Assembly (NCBI RefSeq): GCF_022606295.1
Contig: NZ_JAHHZS010000019.1
Location: 34,521 to 98,520 of the forward strand
Direction of reading: 5' to 3'
Length of the DNA stretch: 64,000 bases
Source: Arthrobacter bambusae
Lineage (GTDB): Bacteria; Actinomycetota; Actinomycetes; Actinomycetales; Micrococcaceae
Shown here one piece after another: positions 1-9,423 of this stretch; position 1 is the stretch's first letter, and the number at the start of each line of letters is the position of its first letter. A program made the position numbers and the translations under genes. The notes under the pieces are model-generated. The model was not told the DNA's origin, searched no databases, and worked only from the letters and a program-made list of their open reading frames with translations.

Positions 1-2110
1 AGCCCGTGACGAGGGTCCCGGCGTCGTCATGAACCGCCTCCTCATAGAGGGCCTGCGCGATTCCCTGTGCCAAGCCACCGTGGACCTGACCCTCCACGAT
101 CAGCGGGTTGACCACCACTCCGACGTCGTCCACGCAGACGTACTTTCGGATGGTGACCTGCCCGGTTTCGGTGTCCACCTCCATCGCGGCCAGGTGGGTG
201 CCGTGCGGGAAGGAGAAGCTCTGCGGGTCGAAAGTGGCATCCGAATCCAGATTGGGCTCAAACCCTTCTGGCAGGTTGTGCGCGGAGAAGGCGGCGAAGG
301 CGACTTCACCGAACGCCGTGGACTGGTCGGTGCCCTTGACGCTGAACTTGCCGTCTGTGAACTCGATGTCCTCTTCGCTGGCCTCCATCAGGTGCGCTGC
401 CAGGACCTTGGCCTTCTCGATCACCTTGTCCGCCGCGGCCAGCACAGCCATGCCACCGACAGTCAGTGAGCGGGAGCCGTAAGTGTCCAGGCCCCGCTGC
501 GAGACCTGGGTATCGCCATGCAGCACCTCGATATTTTCGAACGGCACGCCGAGCCTGTCCGCCACGAGCTGGCTCCACGCGGTTTCGTGGCCCTGGCCGT
601 GCGGGGAGGTGCCGGTAACCACCTCGACGTTGCCTGTGGGGAGCACCCGCACCTGGGCATGCTCCCAGCCGCCGGCGGCGTAACTGAGCGCGCCAAGTAC
701 CCGGGACGGAGCCAGACCGCACATTTCGGTGAACGTGGAGATGCCGATGCCGAGCTGGACCGGATCGTTGGCCTCGCGGCGCCGTACTTGCTCGGCACGG
801 AGCTCGTCATAGCCAAAGAGCTCCACGGCCTTCGCGGTGGCCGCCTCGTAATTGCCGCTGTCGTATTCGAGTCCGGTGACTGTGGTGAAGGGGAATTCCT
901 CGTTGTTGATCCAGTTCTTCTTCCGCACTTCCAGGGGATCCATGCCCAGTTCGACGGCGAGTTCATCCATCAAGCGCTCGATCGCAAAAGTGGCTTCCGG
1001 CCGGCCTGCGCCGCGGTAGGCGCCCGTCCACGCCTTGTTGGTGAAGAGGTTGTTGCATTCCAGACGGTAGGCCGGGAACTTGTAGATGGCGTTGTACATG
1101 AACGCGCCCAGGATCGGGACTCCCGAGCCGATAATGCCCAGGTAGGCGCCCATATCCGCCAGCAACTGGATGTCCAGCCCGGTGACAATCCCGTCCTTCG
1201 TGGCCGCGAGCTTAACCTTCTGTACCTGGGCCCGGCCGTGGTGTCCGGACTGCAGGGACTCGCTGCGGGTTTCGGTGTATTTGCACGGCTTGCCGACCCG
1301 CCGGGCTGCCATGAGCGTGATGAACTCTTCCGGGATCACTGTCAGCTTTCCGCCGAAACCGCCGCCCACATCCGGGGCGATCACACGGAGCTTGCTTTCC
1401 GGGAGGCCCAGAGTCAAGGCCAGAATCAGCCGCAGGATGTGGGGTATCTGCGTGGACGACCACATGGTGATTTGCTCACTCGTCGGGTCAACCACGATCG
1501 AGCGCGGTTCCATGAAGGCCGGGATGAGGCGCTGCTGATAAAAGGTGCGTTCGATGAGGACTTCGGCGTTCGCCAATGCTTCGGCGATCGGCTTGCCTGT
1601 GCCGGCTTCGCCCGAGTCAAAAACCCACGTCGCCGAGAGATTGGAGTCCAAGTTGGAGTGGGCCAGCACCTTGTCAGTGAACGCCTCCTCCAGATCCAGG
1701 ACCACCGGCAGTTCGTCGTAGCTGACGTCCACGAGTTCGACGGCGTCGCGCGCCGCGGCGGCGCTGCGGGCAACGATGCAGGCCACTACCTCGCCGGCAA
1801 AGGCCACCTCGTCGACGGCGATCGATGGGAAAGCGGGCGCCTTCTGCTCGGCGGTGACGGGCCAGACGTTGGGCAGGCTGCCCTGTTCAGCGGCCACATC
1901 CGCTCCGGTAAGCACGGTGACGACGCCGGGTGAAGACTTCGCTGCGGAGGTGTCGATCGAGGTGATCTTGGCGTGGGCGAACGGGCTGCGGACCATGGCC
2001 AAATGAAGCATGCCGGGCAGCGTCATGTTGTCGGTGTACCTCGAGCGTCCGGTGATGAGGTGGGCATCTTCCTTGCGGAGGCGGGCCCTGCCGACTTCGG
2101 TGATGGTCAT
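1..2110 (-). CDS. Form-II CoxL-like molybdopterin-binding hydroxylase large subunit (3' end beyond window)
   Basis: Large catalytic subunit of a xanthine dehydrogenase/CO-dehydrogenase family molybdenum hydroxylase, which carries the molybdopterin-cytosine-dinucleotide cofactor. About 703 codons are visible from ATG at 2110; the family is usually near 780-800 residues, so the C-terminus lies off the left edge. The N-terminus shows the a/b hammerhead domain ([10 protein letters not shown], then MVRSPFAHA), and the active-site loop reads AYRGAGR at residues about 364-370. AYRGAGR is the form-II signature; true CO dehydrogenases (form I) carry AYxCSFR, so CO oxidation should not be assumed. The start overlaps the CoxS stop by 4 bp (ATGA). 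The substrate is unknown. Confidence 0.93.
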   Translation of the reverse strand, partial: MTITEVGRARLRKEDAHLITGRSRYTDNMTLPGMLHLAMVRSPFAHAKITSIDTSAAKSSPGVVTVLTGADVAAEQGSLPNVWPVTAEQKAPAFPSIAVDEVAFAGEVVACIVARSAAAARDAVELVDVSYDELPVVLDLEEAFTDKVLAHSNLDSNLSATWVFDSGEAGTGKPIAEALANAEVLIERTFYQQRLIPAFMEPRSIVVDPTSEQITMWSSTQIPHILRLILALTLGLPESKLRVIAPDVGGGFGGKLTVIPEEFITLMAARRVGKPCKYTETRSESLQSGHHGRAQVQKVKLAATKDGIVTGLDIQLLADMGAYLGIIGSGVPILGAFMYNAIYKFPAYRLECNNLFTNKAWTGAYRGAGRPEATFAIERLMDELAVELGMDPLEVRKKNWINNEEFPFTTVTGLEYDSGNYEAATAKAVELFGYDELRAEQVRRREANDPVQLGIGISTFTEMCGLAPSRVLGALSYAAGGWEHAQVRVLPTGNVEVVTGTSPHGQGHETAWSQLVADRLGVPFENIEVLHGDTQVSQRGLDTYGSRSLTVGGMAVLAAADKVIEKAKVLAAHLMEASEEDIEFTDGKFSVKGTDQSTAFGEVAFAAFSAHNLPEGFEPNLDSDATFDPQSFSFPHGTHLAAMEVDTETGQVTIRKYVCVDDVGVVVNPLIVEGQVHGGLAQGIAQALYEEAVHDDAGTLVTG

Positions 2111-2637
2111 GCCACACCTGCCGTTTCCGCTTCATCGCTGTCAGCGGATACTGTGCCGTCTGCCGAAACCGTGCCGTCAGCCGCGGCCTGCACCGCGGCA
2201 ACAATGTTCTGGTACCCGGTGCACCGGCAGAGGTTCCCTTCGAGGCCGTCCCGGATTTCCTGTTCGGTGGGGTGCGGGTTTTCGGTGAGGAGGGATGCCG
2301 ATTGCATGATCATCCCTGGCGTGCAGAAGCCGCATTGCAGCGCATGGCATTGGTGGAAGGCTTGCTGGAGAGGGGCGAGTTTTCCGTCCCGGGCCAGGCC
2401 TTCGATGGTGGTGACACTGTGGCCGTCTGCCTGAACCGCGAACATGGTGCAGGATTTGACGCTGACTCCGTCCAGATGGACGGTGCAGGCGCCGCAGTTG
2501 GTAGTGTCGCAGCCGATCAATGTGCCGGTCTTGCCAAGCCGTTCGCGCAGGTACTGGACCAGCAGCAATCGTGGCTCGACATCGTCTGTGTAGCTCACAT
2601 CATCGACTTCGACGGTGATCGTCTTGGAACTCGCCAT
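2107..2637 (-). CDS. CoxS-like (2Fe-2S) small subunit of a molybdenum hydroxylase
   Basis: Electron-transfer subunit with two 2Fe-2S clusters. The plant-type ferredoxin domain holds Cys43, 48, 51 and 63 ([10 protein letters not shown] then KSC). The helical domain holds Cys102, 105, 137 and 139 (CGFCTPG, LCRCTGY). ATG at 2637 is chosen because AGGAGA lies 5 nt upstream and the protein then begins directly with the ferredoxin beta strand; an upstream in-frame start would add 21 uncharacteristic residues. The protein has 176 aa, slightly longer than usual because of a C-terminal tail containing a short direct repeat ([14 protein letters not shown]). It is translationally coupled to the large subunit. 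No FAD subunit (CoxM) is adjacent in the visible part. Confidence 0.94.
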   Translation of the reverse strand: MASSKTITVEVDDVSYTDDVEPRLLLVQYLRERLGKTGTLIGCDTTNCGACTVHLDGVSVKSCTMFAVQADGHSVTTIEGLARDGKLAPLQQAFHQCHALQCGFCTPGMIMQSASLLTENPHPTEQEIRDGLEGNLCRCTGYQNIVAAVQAAADGTVSADGTVSADSDEAETAGVA

Positions 2638-2728
2638 GGGGATCTCCTGTCGCGTTGGACGACGGGCACGACTGCTCGGCATCCAGTCCTGATGTGACAC
2701 AGGTTACTCCTCGGAGAACGCGAATGCC

Positions 2729-3895
2729 CTAGCCCGGCTTGAGTTCGTACCCCGCATCCTCGTGGTCCGCTTCAACCGTGGGTTCGTGGTGGATCCGGGC
2801 CTCCATGGTGCTCAATCGTCCGCCGCCGCCACCCCAGTGCAACGCAATGATTTCGGCGGCGATGGAGACGGCCGTTTCTTCGGGGGTGCGGGATCCCAGG
2901 TCCAGGCCGATCGGGCTGGAGAGCCTGGCCAATTCGGCCTCGCTCAGGCCGGCTTCGCGCAGCCGTTCCAGCCGGTCGTGGTGCGTGCGTCGGGAGCCCA
3001 TCGCGCCCACGTAGGCCACGTTGTGGCGCAGTGCCAGCTCCAGGAGCGGAACGTCGAATTTTGGATCATGGGTCAGCACGCAGATCACCGTGCGGTCATC
3101 CACTTGGCCGGCAGCGATCTGCGCCTGCAGGTAGCGGTGCGGCCATTCCACCACTACTTCGTCGGCCTGCGGGAACCGGGCAGCCGTTGCGAAAACCGCG
3201 CGGGCGTCGCAGACCGTGACCCGATAGCCCAGGAAAGTGCCTTGTTTCGCGACGGCGGCAGCGAAGTCGATCGCACCGAACACCAGCATCCGAGGCTGCG
3301 GGGCGAAACTGAGGGCGAAAACGCGCATGCCCTCGCCGCGGCGCTGCCCGTCCGGTCCGTACATGAGGGTGGCGTTGCGGCCTGCGGCCAGCAGGCCCTG
3401 GACATCGTCGGATACCGCGTGGTCGGCACGCTCGCTGCCGAGGGAGCCGACGAACCCCTCCGGGCGGACCACCAAATGGCGGCCCAGCCACGCCGGATCG
3501 GGGTGTTCGATCACGGTGACGATGGCAACCGGGCGGCCTGCACCGACGTCGTCCGCTACTTGCGGCAATTCCGGGAAGAGCTCAGTGGAAAGCGGTTCCA
3601 CAAAAATATCCAGGATCCCGCCGCAGGTGAGGCCGACCTCGAACGCGGCGTCGTCACTGATGCCGTAGCGCTGCAGCACCGGCTTGCCGGACTCGACCAC
3701 CTTGGTGGCCAGTTCGTAGAGCGCTCCTTCGACGCACCCGCCGGACACCGAGCCCACCGCACTGCCGTCGGCGTCGACCATCATGGCGGCTCCGGCCGGC
3801 CGCGGTGCGGAGCGGAAGGTGCGCACCACCGTTCCGAGTCCTACTGTGTGGCCGGCCGCCATGGCTGCGACCAGATCGTCCAAGACTTCACGCAT
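2729..3895 (-). CDS. XdhC/CoxI-family molybdenum-cofactor insertion/maturation protein
   Basis: XdhC-family proteins bind and sulfurate molybdenum cofactor and deliver it to hydroxylases of the XDH/CoxL type. The 388-aa protein has the N-terminal XdhC_CoxI domain (GHTVGLGTVVRTFRSAPRPAG, then SVSGGCVEGAL with the conserved Cys, and LTCGG). It also has a C-terminal Rossmann-like domain (MLVFGAIDFAAA, and YVGAMGSRRTHHDRL near residues 295-310). ATG at 3895 overlaps the VWA gene by 8 bp; a TTG at 3901 is an alternative. Its place between the CoxE-like gene and the structural genes supports a role in maturing the adjacent hydroxylase. Confidence 0.92.
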   Translation of the reverse strand: MREVLDDLVAAMAAGHTVGLGTVVRTFRSAPRPAGAAMMVDADGSAVGSVSGGCVEGALYELATKVVESGKPVLQRYGISDDAAFEVGLTCGGILDIFVEPLSTELFPELPQVADDVGAGRPVAIVTVIEHPDPAWLGRHLVVRPEGFVGSLGSERADHAVSDDVQGLLAAGRNATLMYGPDGQRRGEGMRVFALSFAPQPRMLVFGAIDFAAAVAKQGTFLGYRVTVCDARAVFATAARFPQADEVVVEWPHRYLQAQIAAGQVDDRTVICVLTHDPKFDVPLLELALRHNVAYVGAMGSRRTHHDRLERLREAGLSEAELARLSSPIGLDLGSRTPEETAVSIAAEIIALHWGGGGGRLSTMEARIHHEPTVEADHEDAGYELKPG

Positions 3896-5045
3896 TGGCA
3901 ACCACGTCCAACAACTCCTCGAAACTCTGCATTGAGTGCCCCCCTATAAAGAAGTCAACGTGCGGCAGGACCGCCCTGATTCCCCGCTGCAGCGGCTGAT
4001 ATCCCGCTTTGCCGCGGTGCGGATTGGACCAAATGATCCGCCGCGCCAGATGGTGCAGCCGTTCGACCTGCCGTCCCAGCAGTGCGGGGTCGCCCCGCTC
4101 CCAGCCATCGCTGGCAATCACGACGACGGCGCCGCGCACCATCACGCGCTGCCCCCAGCGGTCGTTGAACGCCCGCAGCGCTTCTCCAAGCCGGGTCCCC
4201 CCGGACCAATCGGGGACGGCGCGGCCAGCGAAGGCCAAGGCATTGTCCGGGTCGGGAACCCGCAGTGCGCCCGTCACGCGGGTCAGTCGGGTACCGAGCG
4301 TAAACACCTCCACTTGGCGAGGGGCGGCTTCCACGACCCGGTGGGCCAAGCGCAGCAGGCTGTCCGCGTAAGGTGCCATCGAACCCGAGACGTCGATCAA
4401 CCAGACCATCCGGCGGGGTTTGCGCGGAGCCCGGGCACGGCGCAGCGGTCCGGGTTCCCCGCCGCGGCGCAGTTGGTCGCGCAGGGTCCGCACGCGGTCC
4501 ACGTCGCCGTGCCGGTCGAGGTGCTTGCGCCTGGTCTGGCGGGTGGGCAGGCGTACCGGTAGTTCCTCGAACATCCGGCGCAGCAGGGCCCGCTCGGCGT
4601 CGTCCAGGACGGCGACATCGCGGTGCCGCAGCAGCTCACGGCGGCTGGCGAGCGCCCGCAACTGTTCGCGCCTACCTTCCGGCCCGCCGTCGTCGTTGTC
4701 CAAAGACGTGGCGCTGACGGCCGTCGCGGAGTTTTCCAGGCGTTCGGCGGCGGAATGTTCCACGGCGAACCAGGCCTCAAACGTCCGCTGGTAGGCGGGC
4801 AGGTCCTCCGGCGAGGCGCACAAGGTGGCGCGGCCGGCCCAGAAGACGTCCGAACGGCGATCCAGGGCGAGCCTGCCGACGGCGTCGACGAAGCTGAGCG
4901 AGCGGTCCGCGGTCACTTTCACGCCGGCCGCACGCACGGCGGCAGCAAAGGCCAACAGGATCTCTTCGGCGCTGTGGCCCGTGCCCGTGTCTGGGCTGTG
5001 GCCTGGGCTGTGCCCTCCCGGGGTGATCTGTCCTGCCGGCGGCAT
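3888..5045 (-). CDS. CoxE-like VWA domain protein
   Basis: A 385-aa protein of the CoxE/DUF58-VWA type. The C-terminal half is a von Willebrand A domain whose metal-ion-dependent adhesion site reads DVSGSM at residues 218-223. It is followed by a Thr in WSGGTRLGEAL and by ASDGWERGD. In Oligotropha-type cox clusters CoxE partners the AAA ATPase CoxD in activating the Mo active site; the same pairing is seen here, with the start 4 nt after the CoxD stop. ATG at 5045 is used because longer in-frame versions run back through the AAA gene in another frame. The N-terminal third is charged and variable. The 3' end overlaps XdhC. Confidence 0.9.
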   Translation of the reverse strand: MPPAGQITPGGHSPGHSPDTGTGHSAEEILLAFAAAVRAAGVKVTADRSLSFVDAVGRLALDRRSDVFWAGRATLCASPEDLPAYQRTFEAWFAVEHSAAERLENSATAVSATSLDNDDGGPEGRREQLRALASRRELLRHRDVAVLDDAERALLRRMFEELPVRLPTRQTRRKHLDRHGDVDRVRTLRDQLRRGGEPGPLRRARAPRKPRRMVWLIDVSGSMAPYADSLLRLAHRVVEAAPRQVEVFTLGTRLTRVTGALRVPDPDNALAFAGRAVPDWSGGTRLGEALRAFNDRWGQRVMVRGAVVVIASDGWERGDPALLGRQVERLHHLARRIIWSNPHRGKAGYQPLQRGIRAVLPHVDFFIGGHSMQSFEELLDVVANA

Positions 5046-5049
5046 GCGC

Positions 5050-5946
5050 TCAGCCGAGCATCCGGGCCAAGGCCGCCGAGACCCGCTCGGTGTCCTCGCG
5101 GTACTTGCACAGCGCGCCGATGCTGGCCGCCGCCGAGGCCAAGTCCAACTCCGCACGGCCGAGCTGGTGCAGCGCGCGGGCCCAGTCCAGGGTCTCGGCA
5201 ACGCCCGGAGGCTTGAGCACGTCGTCGGTGACCCGGATCTGCTGGACCGCGCGAACCACCTGCTCGGCAAGGAGCTCGGGCACCTCGGGGAGCCGGGTCC
5301 GCACAATCTCCACTTCGCGGGCCAGCCCTGGGTGGTCGATCCAGTGGTACAGGCAGCGGCGTTTGAGCGCATCGTGCAGGTCCCGGGTCCGGTTGGAGGT
5401 GAGCACCACGATCGGCGGGGTGTCGGCCTTGACGGTGCCGAACTCGGGGATGGAGACCTGGTAGGTGGAGAGCACCTCCAGCAGGAACGCCTCGAACTCG
5501 TCGTCGGCCCGGTCGATTTCATCGATGAGCAGCACGGCCGGGCTTTGCTGCAGCGCCTTCAGGATGGGGCGGGCCAGCAGGAACCGTTTGTCGTACAGCG
5601 AACTTTCCAGTTCGGCCACGCTCAGCCGCGTGCCCATTCCCGAGCCGCCGCTGGCCTCCACGCTGCGCAGATGCAGGATCTGGGCAGTGAAGTCCCAGTC
5701 ATACAGCGCTTGCGACGCGTCGATTCCCTCATAGCACTGCAAACGGATCAGCGGCAGCCCGAACCCTTCCGCCAGCGCTTCGGCGAGGGAGGTCTTGCCG
5801 GTGCCCGGTTCGCCTTCCAGCAGCAGCGGCCGTTCCATGCTCAGGGCGAGGTAGCCGATGGTGGCCAGGCCGTCGTCGGCGAGGTAGCCGGTGGCGGCCA
5901 GCATTTCGGCCAGCGCTGTCGCGGAGCTGATCGACGTCTGCGTCAT
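5050..5946 (-). CDS. MoxR/CoxD-like AAA+ ATPase
   Basis: A 298-aa MoxR-type AAA+ ATPase. Walker A is GEPGTGKT at residues 45-52, Walker B is LLIDE at 139-143, and sensor 1 lies in VVLTSNRTRDL. The arginine-rich KRRCLYHWIDHP segment is typical of the CoxD/MoxR clade. CoxD-like ATPases work with a VWA protein as a chaperone that remodels or sulfurates the active site of molybdenum hydroxylases. It is the first gene of the cox-like unit in the minus direction and is followed after 4 nt by the VWA gene. The upstream gap to moaA is 42 bp, so moaA may be co-transcribed. Confidence 0.93.
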   Translation of the reverse strand: MTQTSISSATALAEMLAATGYLADDGLATIGYLALSMERPLLLEGEPGTGKTSLAEALAEGFGLPLIRLQCYEGIDASQALYDWDFTAQILHLRSVEASGGSGMGTRLSVAELESSLYDKRFLLARPILKALQQSPAVLLIDEIDRADDEFEAFLLEVLSTYQVSIPEFGTVKADTPPIVVLTSNRTRDLHDALKRRCLYHWIDHPGLAREVEIVRTRLPEVPELLAEQVVRAVQQIRVTDDVLKPPGVAETLDWARALHQLGRAELDLASAAASIGALCKYREDTERVSAALARMLG

Positions 5947-5988
5947 GGCACCAGCATAGGGTCACCGGCAGGGCTCCGGCCCGCTCGG

Positions 5989-7029
5989 CTACCCGCCGAT
6001 GTACGACATCTCGATCTTGTGTGCCGCTGCGGGGTCTTTAGGCGTGTGCGAACTGCGCAGTTCCGAGTAGCGGTCAGTGCGGCCGCCCCACAGTGCGGAC
6101 AACGCCGTCGAAAGCTCGACGTCGGACGCGCCGTCTCTCAGGAGTGCCCTCAGGTCCGTCCCGGCTGTGGCGAAGAGGCACGTGAACAGCTTCCCGTCGG
6201 CCGAGAGCCGGGCCCGCGTGCAGCCGCGGCAAAAGGCTTGGGTCACGCTGGAAATGACACCGATTTCGCCGCTGCCGTCCGCGTAGCGCCAGCGATCCGA
6301 GGTCTCGCCAGGGTAGTTCGGCGCCACGGACTCCAGCGGGAACTCCGCGCCGATGCGGGCCAGGATCTCGGCGGAGGGGACCACTTCATCCATTTTCCAG
6401 CCATTGGACGCACCCACGTCCATGTACTCGATGAACCGCAGGATGAACCCGGACCCCTTGAAGTGGCGAGCCATGGGAAGGATGTCCTGGTCATTCGTCC
6501 CGCGCTTGACCACCATGTTGATCTTCACCGGCCCGAGTCCCGCGGCCTGGGCAACCTCCGCGGCGTGCAGGACCCTGGCCACGGGATAGCCGACGTCGTT
6601 CATGGCCTGGAAGGTCTCCTCCCGGAGGGAGTCCAGCGAGACCGTCACCCGGTTCAGCCCGGCATCCTTGAGGACCTGTGCCTTCTGCGCCAGGACCGAG
6701 CCGTTCGTGGTCATGGCAAGGTCCGGTGCCAGCCCGTCGGGAGTGCGCAGCCGGGCCAGCATCCGGACCAGTTCCTCGATGTCCTTCCGCAGCAGGGGTT
6801 CCCCACCGGTCAACCGGATCTTCCGCACTCCGTGCCCTACCGCGATCGACGCCAGCCTGGTGATTTCCTCAAAGGTCAGCAGCTGGTCCCGGGGCATGAA
6901 AACGAAGTCGCGCCCGAAGATCTCCTTGGGCATGCAGTAGACGCAACGGAAATTGCACCGGTCCGTGACGGAAATCCGCAGGTCCCGCAGGGGCCGGTGG
7001 AAGGTGTCGGTGATGGAATTGGCGTCCAT
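5989..7029 (-). CDS. moaA: GTP 3',8-cyclase MoaA
   Basis: A radical-SAM enzyme that performs the first step of molybdenum cofactor synthesis, converting GTP to 3',8-cyclo-7,8-dihydro-GTP. It has 346 aa. The SAM cluster cysteines are Cys25, 29 and 32 (CNFRCVYC). The C-terminal cluster is contained in [20 protein letters not shown], and the protein ends in the conserved Gly-Gly needed for catalysis (SYIGG). ATG at 7029 is chosen over a longer version because residues after it match the family N-terminus and a purine-rich GAGAGGG precedes it. It sits immediately upstream of the Mo-hydroxylase cluster, consistent with cofactor supply. Confidence 0.96.
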   Translation of the reverse strand: MDANSITDTFHRPLRDLRISVTDRCNFRCVYCMPKEIFGRDFVFMPRDQLLTFEEITRLASIAVGHGVRKIRLTGGEPLLRKDIEELVRMLARLRTPDGLAPDLAMTTNGSVLAQKAQVLKDAGLNRVTVSLDSLREETFQAMNDVGYPVARVLHAAEVAQAAGLGPVKINMVVKRGTNDQDILPMARHFKGSGFILRFIEYMDVGASNGWKMDEVVPSAEILARIGAEFPLESVAPNYPGETSDRWRYADGSGEIGVISSVTQAFCRGCTRARLSADGKLFTCLFATAGTDLRALLRDGASDVELSTALSALWGGRTDRYSELRSSHTPKDPAAAHKIEMSYIGG

Positions 7030-7140
7030 GCAGCGCCCTCTCAACGCGGTAGTAGTGCCAACCGCTTGTGCCTCTCCCAGCGTAAGCCCGGCCCCCGGCG
7101 CCCACAATGGAGATTCGGATGGGCGGCGGCGGAACCGGAC

Positions 7141-7827
7141 TCAGCCGATGGGCTCCGCCATCTTCTCCACAACATACTGGGCGTCCACCGAGGTGCCGAT
7201 CACCGGGTCCGTCATTTCCACCTTCCAGCTGCGGGCAAACTGGTCGACCCCTTGTTTCATCGCAACCGTTCCTGAGATGAGGACCGTGCCCGGCTGGTTC
7301 AGCCCACGCTCCGCCAGGACCCCCAGCCAGTAGTCGGGGCTGAGGAGCGCCTCGAGCGAACTGTCCTGGATCAGGGTGTCCGGAGTTTCGCCGTCGCCTA
7401 CCCAGCCCTTGAGCGTGATGTTGTCCAAATGGTCGCGGATGTCATCCAGGCGCCAGGCTTTGCGACCCAACACGTCCGGGCTGGCGTTCTTGCTCCATGC
7501 CACGCCATGGACTTCGAGTTCGCGGTCCGTATGATCGCACGCCACTGTCAGGAGCACGTCCTCCTCCGTGATCACGAGCGCCCATTCCGCTTCGCCCGAG
7601 GTCCTGCCGTGCTGCACGCGGACTTCGGAAACCTGCTGCGCCAGGTATGGCGACACGGGGTACAGTGCCGGCGTGGTTGCGGGACCGGGAACGCCGAGTT
7701 CGGCCAGCTCGGCGATGTGGGCTTGCACTTCTTCCTGTTCGCGCCCTGCGTAGCCGGCGTTCAGGAGGTGCTTGACCTGGACATTCCGTGTGGTGCCATC
7801 GGGAAGTTCAAAGCTCAGAGTCGTCAT
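7141..7827 (-). CDS. DUF2848 family protein
   Basis: A 228-aa cytosolic protein recognisable as DUF2848, a family distantly related to fumarylacetoacetate-hydrolase folds and without an established reaction. Seen in the sequence: an N-terminal segment MTTLSFELPDGT, a central stretch EAEWALVITEEDVLLTVACDHTDRELE, and GTVLISGTVAMKQGV near the C-terminus. It is divergent from the MHS transporter across a 147-bp region with a perfect AATGTA/TACATT palindrome. The neighbouring GntR regulator and amidase suggest a catabolic pathway for an amide- or carboxylate-containing compound, but that is inference. Confidence 0.8.
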   Translation of the reverse strand: MTTLSFELPDGTTRNVQVKHLLNAGYAGREQEEVQAHIAELAELGVPGPATTPALYPVSPYLAQQVSEVRVQHGRTSGEAEWALVITEEDVLLTVACDHTDRELEVHGVAWSKNASPDVLGRKAWRLDDIRDHLDNITLKGWVGDGETPDTLIQDSSLEALLSPDYWLGVLAERGLNQPGTVLISGTVAMKQGVDQFARSWKVEMTDPVIGTSVDAQYVVEKMAEPIG

Positions 7828-7913
7828 TTTCTGTCCATTCTTTGCGTGTCCTGCTGGAGAAATTTTTCAAACCGGAAACCGGAAACAGTCGCCAATGTAC
7901 AACCAGTATGCGT

Positions 7914-7925
7914 AATGTATACATT
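7914..7925. promoter_or_regulatory. Candidate FCD-GntR operator (DUF2848/transporter control region)
   Basis: A perfect 12-bp palindrome AATGTATACATT lies between the divergent DUF2848 and transporter starts, about 50 bp from the transporter ATG. Its ATGTATACA core recurs at 10086-10094, next to the GntR gene. GTATAC-centred palindromes are typical binding sites of FCD-type GntR regulators. Binding is inferred. Confidence 0.6.
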
Positions 7926-7974
7926 TAACGCCAGTGTGGCAGGCGTCACCGTAAACTTCTCGTGGAGGAAACCC

Positions 7975-9366
7975 ATGGCCAACGTTCCAGTTCCGGCTTC
8001 CGGCGCAGCGCCGCGTCCGGGAAAGCCGATGCATCCCAAAGGCCTGTACAAGGCCTTTGCCGCAAGTCTCACCGGCACCGCGCTCGAGTGGTACGACTTT
8101 GCCGTCTACTCCGCCGCGGCCGCCGTCGTGTTCCCCCTTGTCTTTTTTCCGTCATCGGACCCCTTGACCGGGACCATCCTGGCCTTCTCGACCTACGCCG
8201 TGGGCTACGTGTCCCGACCGGTGGGTGGCATCATTTTCGGCCGGCTTGGTGACCGCATCGGCCGTAAGAAAGTCCTGGTGACGACGCTGATGATCATCGG
8301 CGTTGCCACGGTGCTGATCGGGGCGCTACCGGGCTATGGCAGCATCGGGATTTCGGCCCCGATCATCCTGGTGTTGCTGCGCTTTGCCCAGGGCGTGGGC
8401 GTGGGCGGCGAATGGGGCGGCGCAGTGCTGCTCTCCAGCGAATACGGCGATCCCCAGCGGCGCGGCTTCTGGGCTTCGGCGGCCCAGGTCGGACCGCCGG
8501 CCGGCAACCTCCTGGCCAACGGCATCTTGGCCGTCCTGACCGTTACCCTCAGCGAAGCGCAGTTCATCAGCTTCGGCTGGCGCATCGCCTTCCTGGTCTC
8601 GGCCGTGCTGGTGGGCTTCGGTCTCTGGATTCGGCTCAAGCTTGAAGACACCCCGATTTTCAAGGCCATCGAGGCGCACGGTGAGCAGTCCAACGCTCCG
8701 GTCCGCGAAGTCTTCAGCAAGGAACTCCGGCCGCTCGTCGCTGCCACCCTGTGCCGGGTGGGCCCGGACGTGCTGTACGCCTTGTTCACAGTCTTCACCC
8801 TGAGCTACGGAATCCAGACGCTTGGCTATGACCGCAGCCAGGTCCTCACCGCCGTGTTGATCGGCTCCGCATTCCAGCTCTTCATGATCCCGCTGGCGGG
8901 TGCCGTCTCCGACCGCTTCAACCGGCGCCTCGTCTACGGCATCGCGGCAGTGATCGGAGCCGTGTGGACTTTCGTCTTCTTCGGCATCCTGGGCGGGCAC
9001 AGCGAGCCGCTGCTGATCGTGGGAATTGTCCTGGGCCTCATGGCGCACTCCTTCATGTACGGACCGCAGGCCGCCTTCATCGTGGAACAGTTCTCCCCGA
9101 GGCTTCGGTCCACGGGAAGTTCGCTGGCCTATACCTTCGCCGGCGTGATCGGGGGCGCCATCGCACCCTTGATGTTCACACTCTTGCTGTCCCAGTTCGG
9201 CACCTGGATTCCGGTTGCCATCTATGTGGCCGTGGCCGCCGTCGTCACCGTCGTGGGATTGGCGCTCGGCCGGGACTCCGACACTGTGGAGGATGAGGAC
9301 TACCGCCTGCTGCTCGAAGGATCTGCGGCGGCAAGCCAGCCGTCCGCGGCCGCTGAAACCCGCTGA
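7975..9366 (+). CDS. MHS-family MFS transporter (metabolite:H+ symporter)
   Basis: A 463-aa, 12-helix major facilitator of the metabolite:H+ symporter type (shikimate/KgtP/ProP-like). Diagnostic features are LTGTALEWYDFAVYS at the start of TM1, the loop 2-3 motif GRLGDRIGRKKVLV, RFAQGVGVGGEWGGAVLLSSEYG in TM4, and the matching SDRFNRRLVYG motif in the second half. ATG at 7975 has a strong GGAGGAA ribosome site. It is divergent from the DUF2848 gene and convergent with the GntR gene. Substrate is likely a small carboxylate or related compound; the context with an amidase gives no firmer answer. Confidence 0.92.
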   Translation: MANVPVPASGAAPRPGKPMHPKGLYKAFAASLTGTALEWYDFAVYSAAAAVVFPLVFFPSSDPLTGTILAFSTYAVGYVSRPVGGIIFGRLGDRIGRKKVLVTTLMIIGVATVLIGALPGYGSIGISAPIILVLLRFAQGVGVGGEWGGAVLLSSEYGDPQRRGFWASAAQVGPPAGNLLANGILAVLTVTLSEAQFISFGWRIAFLVSAVLVGFGLWIRLKLEDTPIFKAIEAHGEQSNAPVREVFSKELRPLVAATLCRVGPDVLYALFTVFTLSYGIQTLGYDRSQVLTAVLIGSAFQLFMIPLAGAVSDRFNRRLVYGIAAVIGAVWTFVFFGILGGHSEPLLIVGIVLGLMAHSFMYGPQAAFIVEQFSPRLRSTGSSLAYTFAGVIGGAIAPLMFTLLLSQFGTWIPVAIYVAVAAVVTVVGLALGRDSDTVEDEDYRLLLEGSAAASQPSAAAETR

Positions 9367-9423
9367 CCCTCGGGAGAAGTCGTGAGCATCTCGGCGAGCA
9401 GCGTTTGGCAGCCAGAAACTGCC

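Noticed and set aside
518..1933. Long plus-strand frame within the molybdenum hydroxylase gene
   Set aside because: Its protein has no family resemblance, while the minus strand gives a continuous CoxL-type protein with the AYRGAGR motif. It is a GC-driven shadow frame.
1..2110. Carbon monoxide dehydrogenase assignment
   Set aside because: The active-site loop is AYRGAGR (form II), not AYxCSFR, and the FAD subunit is not visible. CO oxidation is not supported by the sequence.
3888..5522. Longer version of the VWA protein reaching into the AAA gene
   Set aside because: The additional N-terminal part reads through the AAA ATPase in another frame; the ATG at 5045 is 4 nt after that gene's stop.
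5989..7029. Possible Moco riboswitch upstream of moaA
   Set aside because: The region between moaA and the DUF2848 gene shows no recognisable Moco-motif blocks, so I did not report it.
4825..7275. 816-codon plus-strand frame over the coxE/coxD/moaA region
   Set aside because: It is antisense to three genes with clear catalytic motifs and shows only low-complexity composition.
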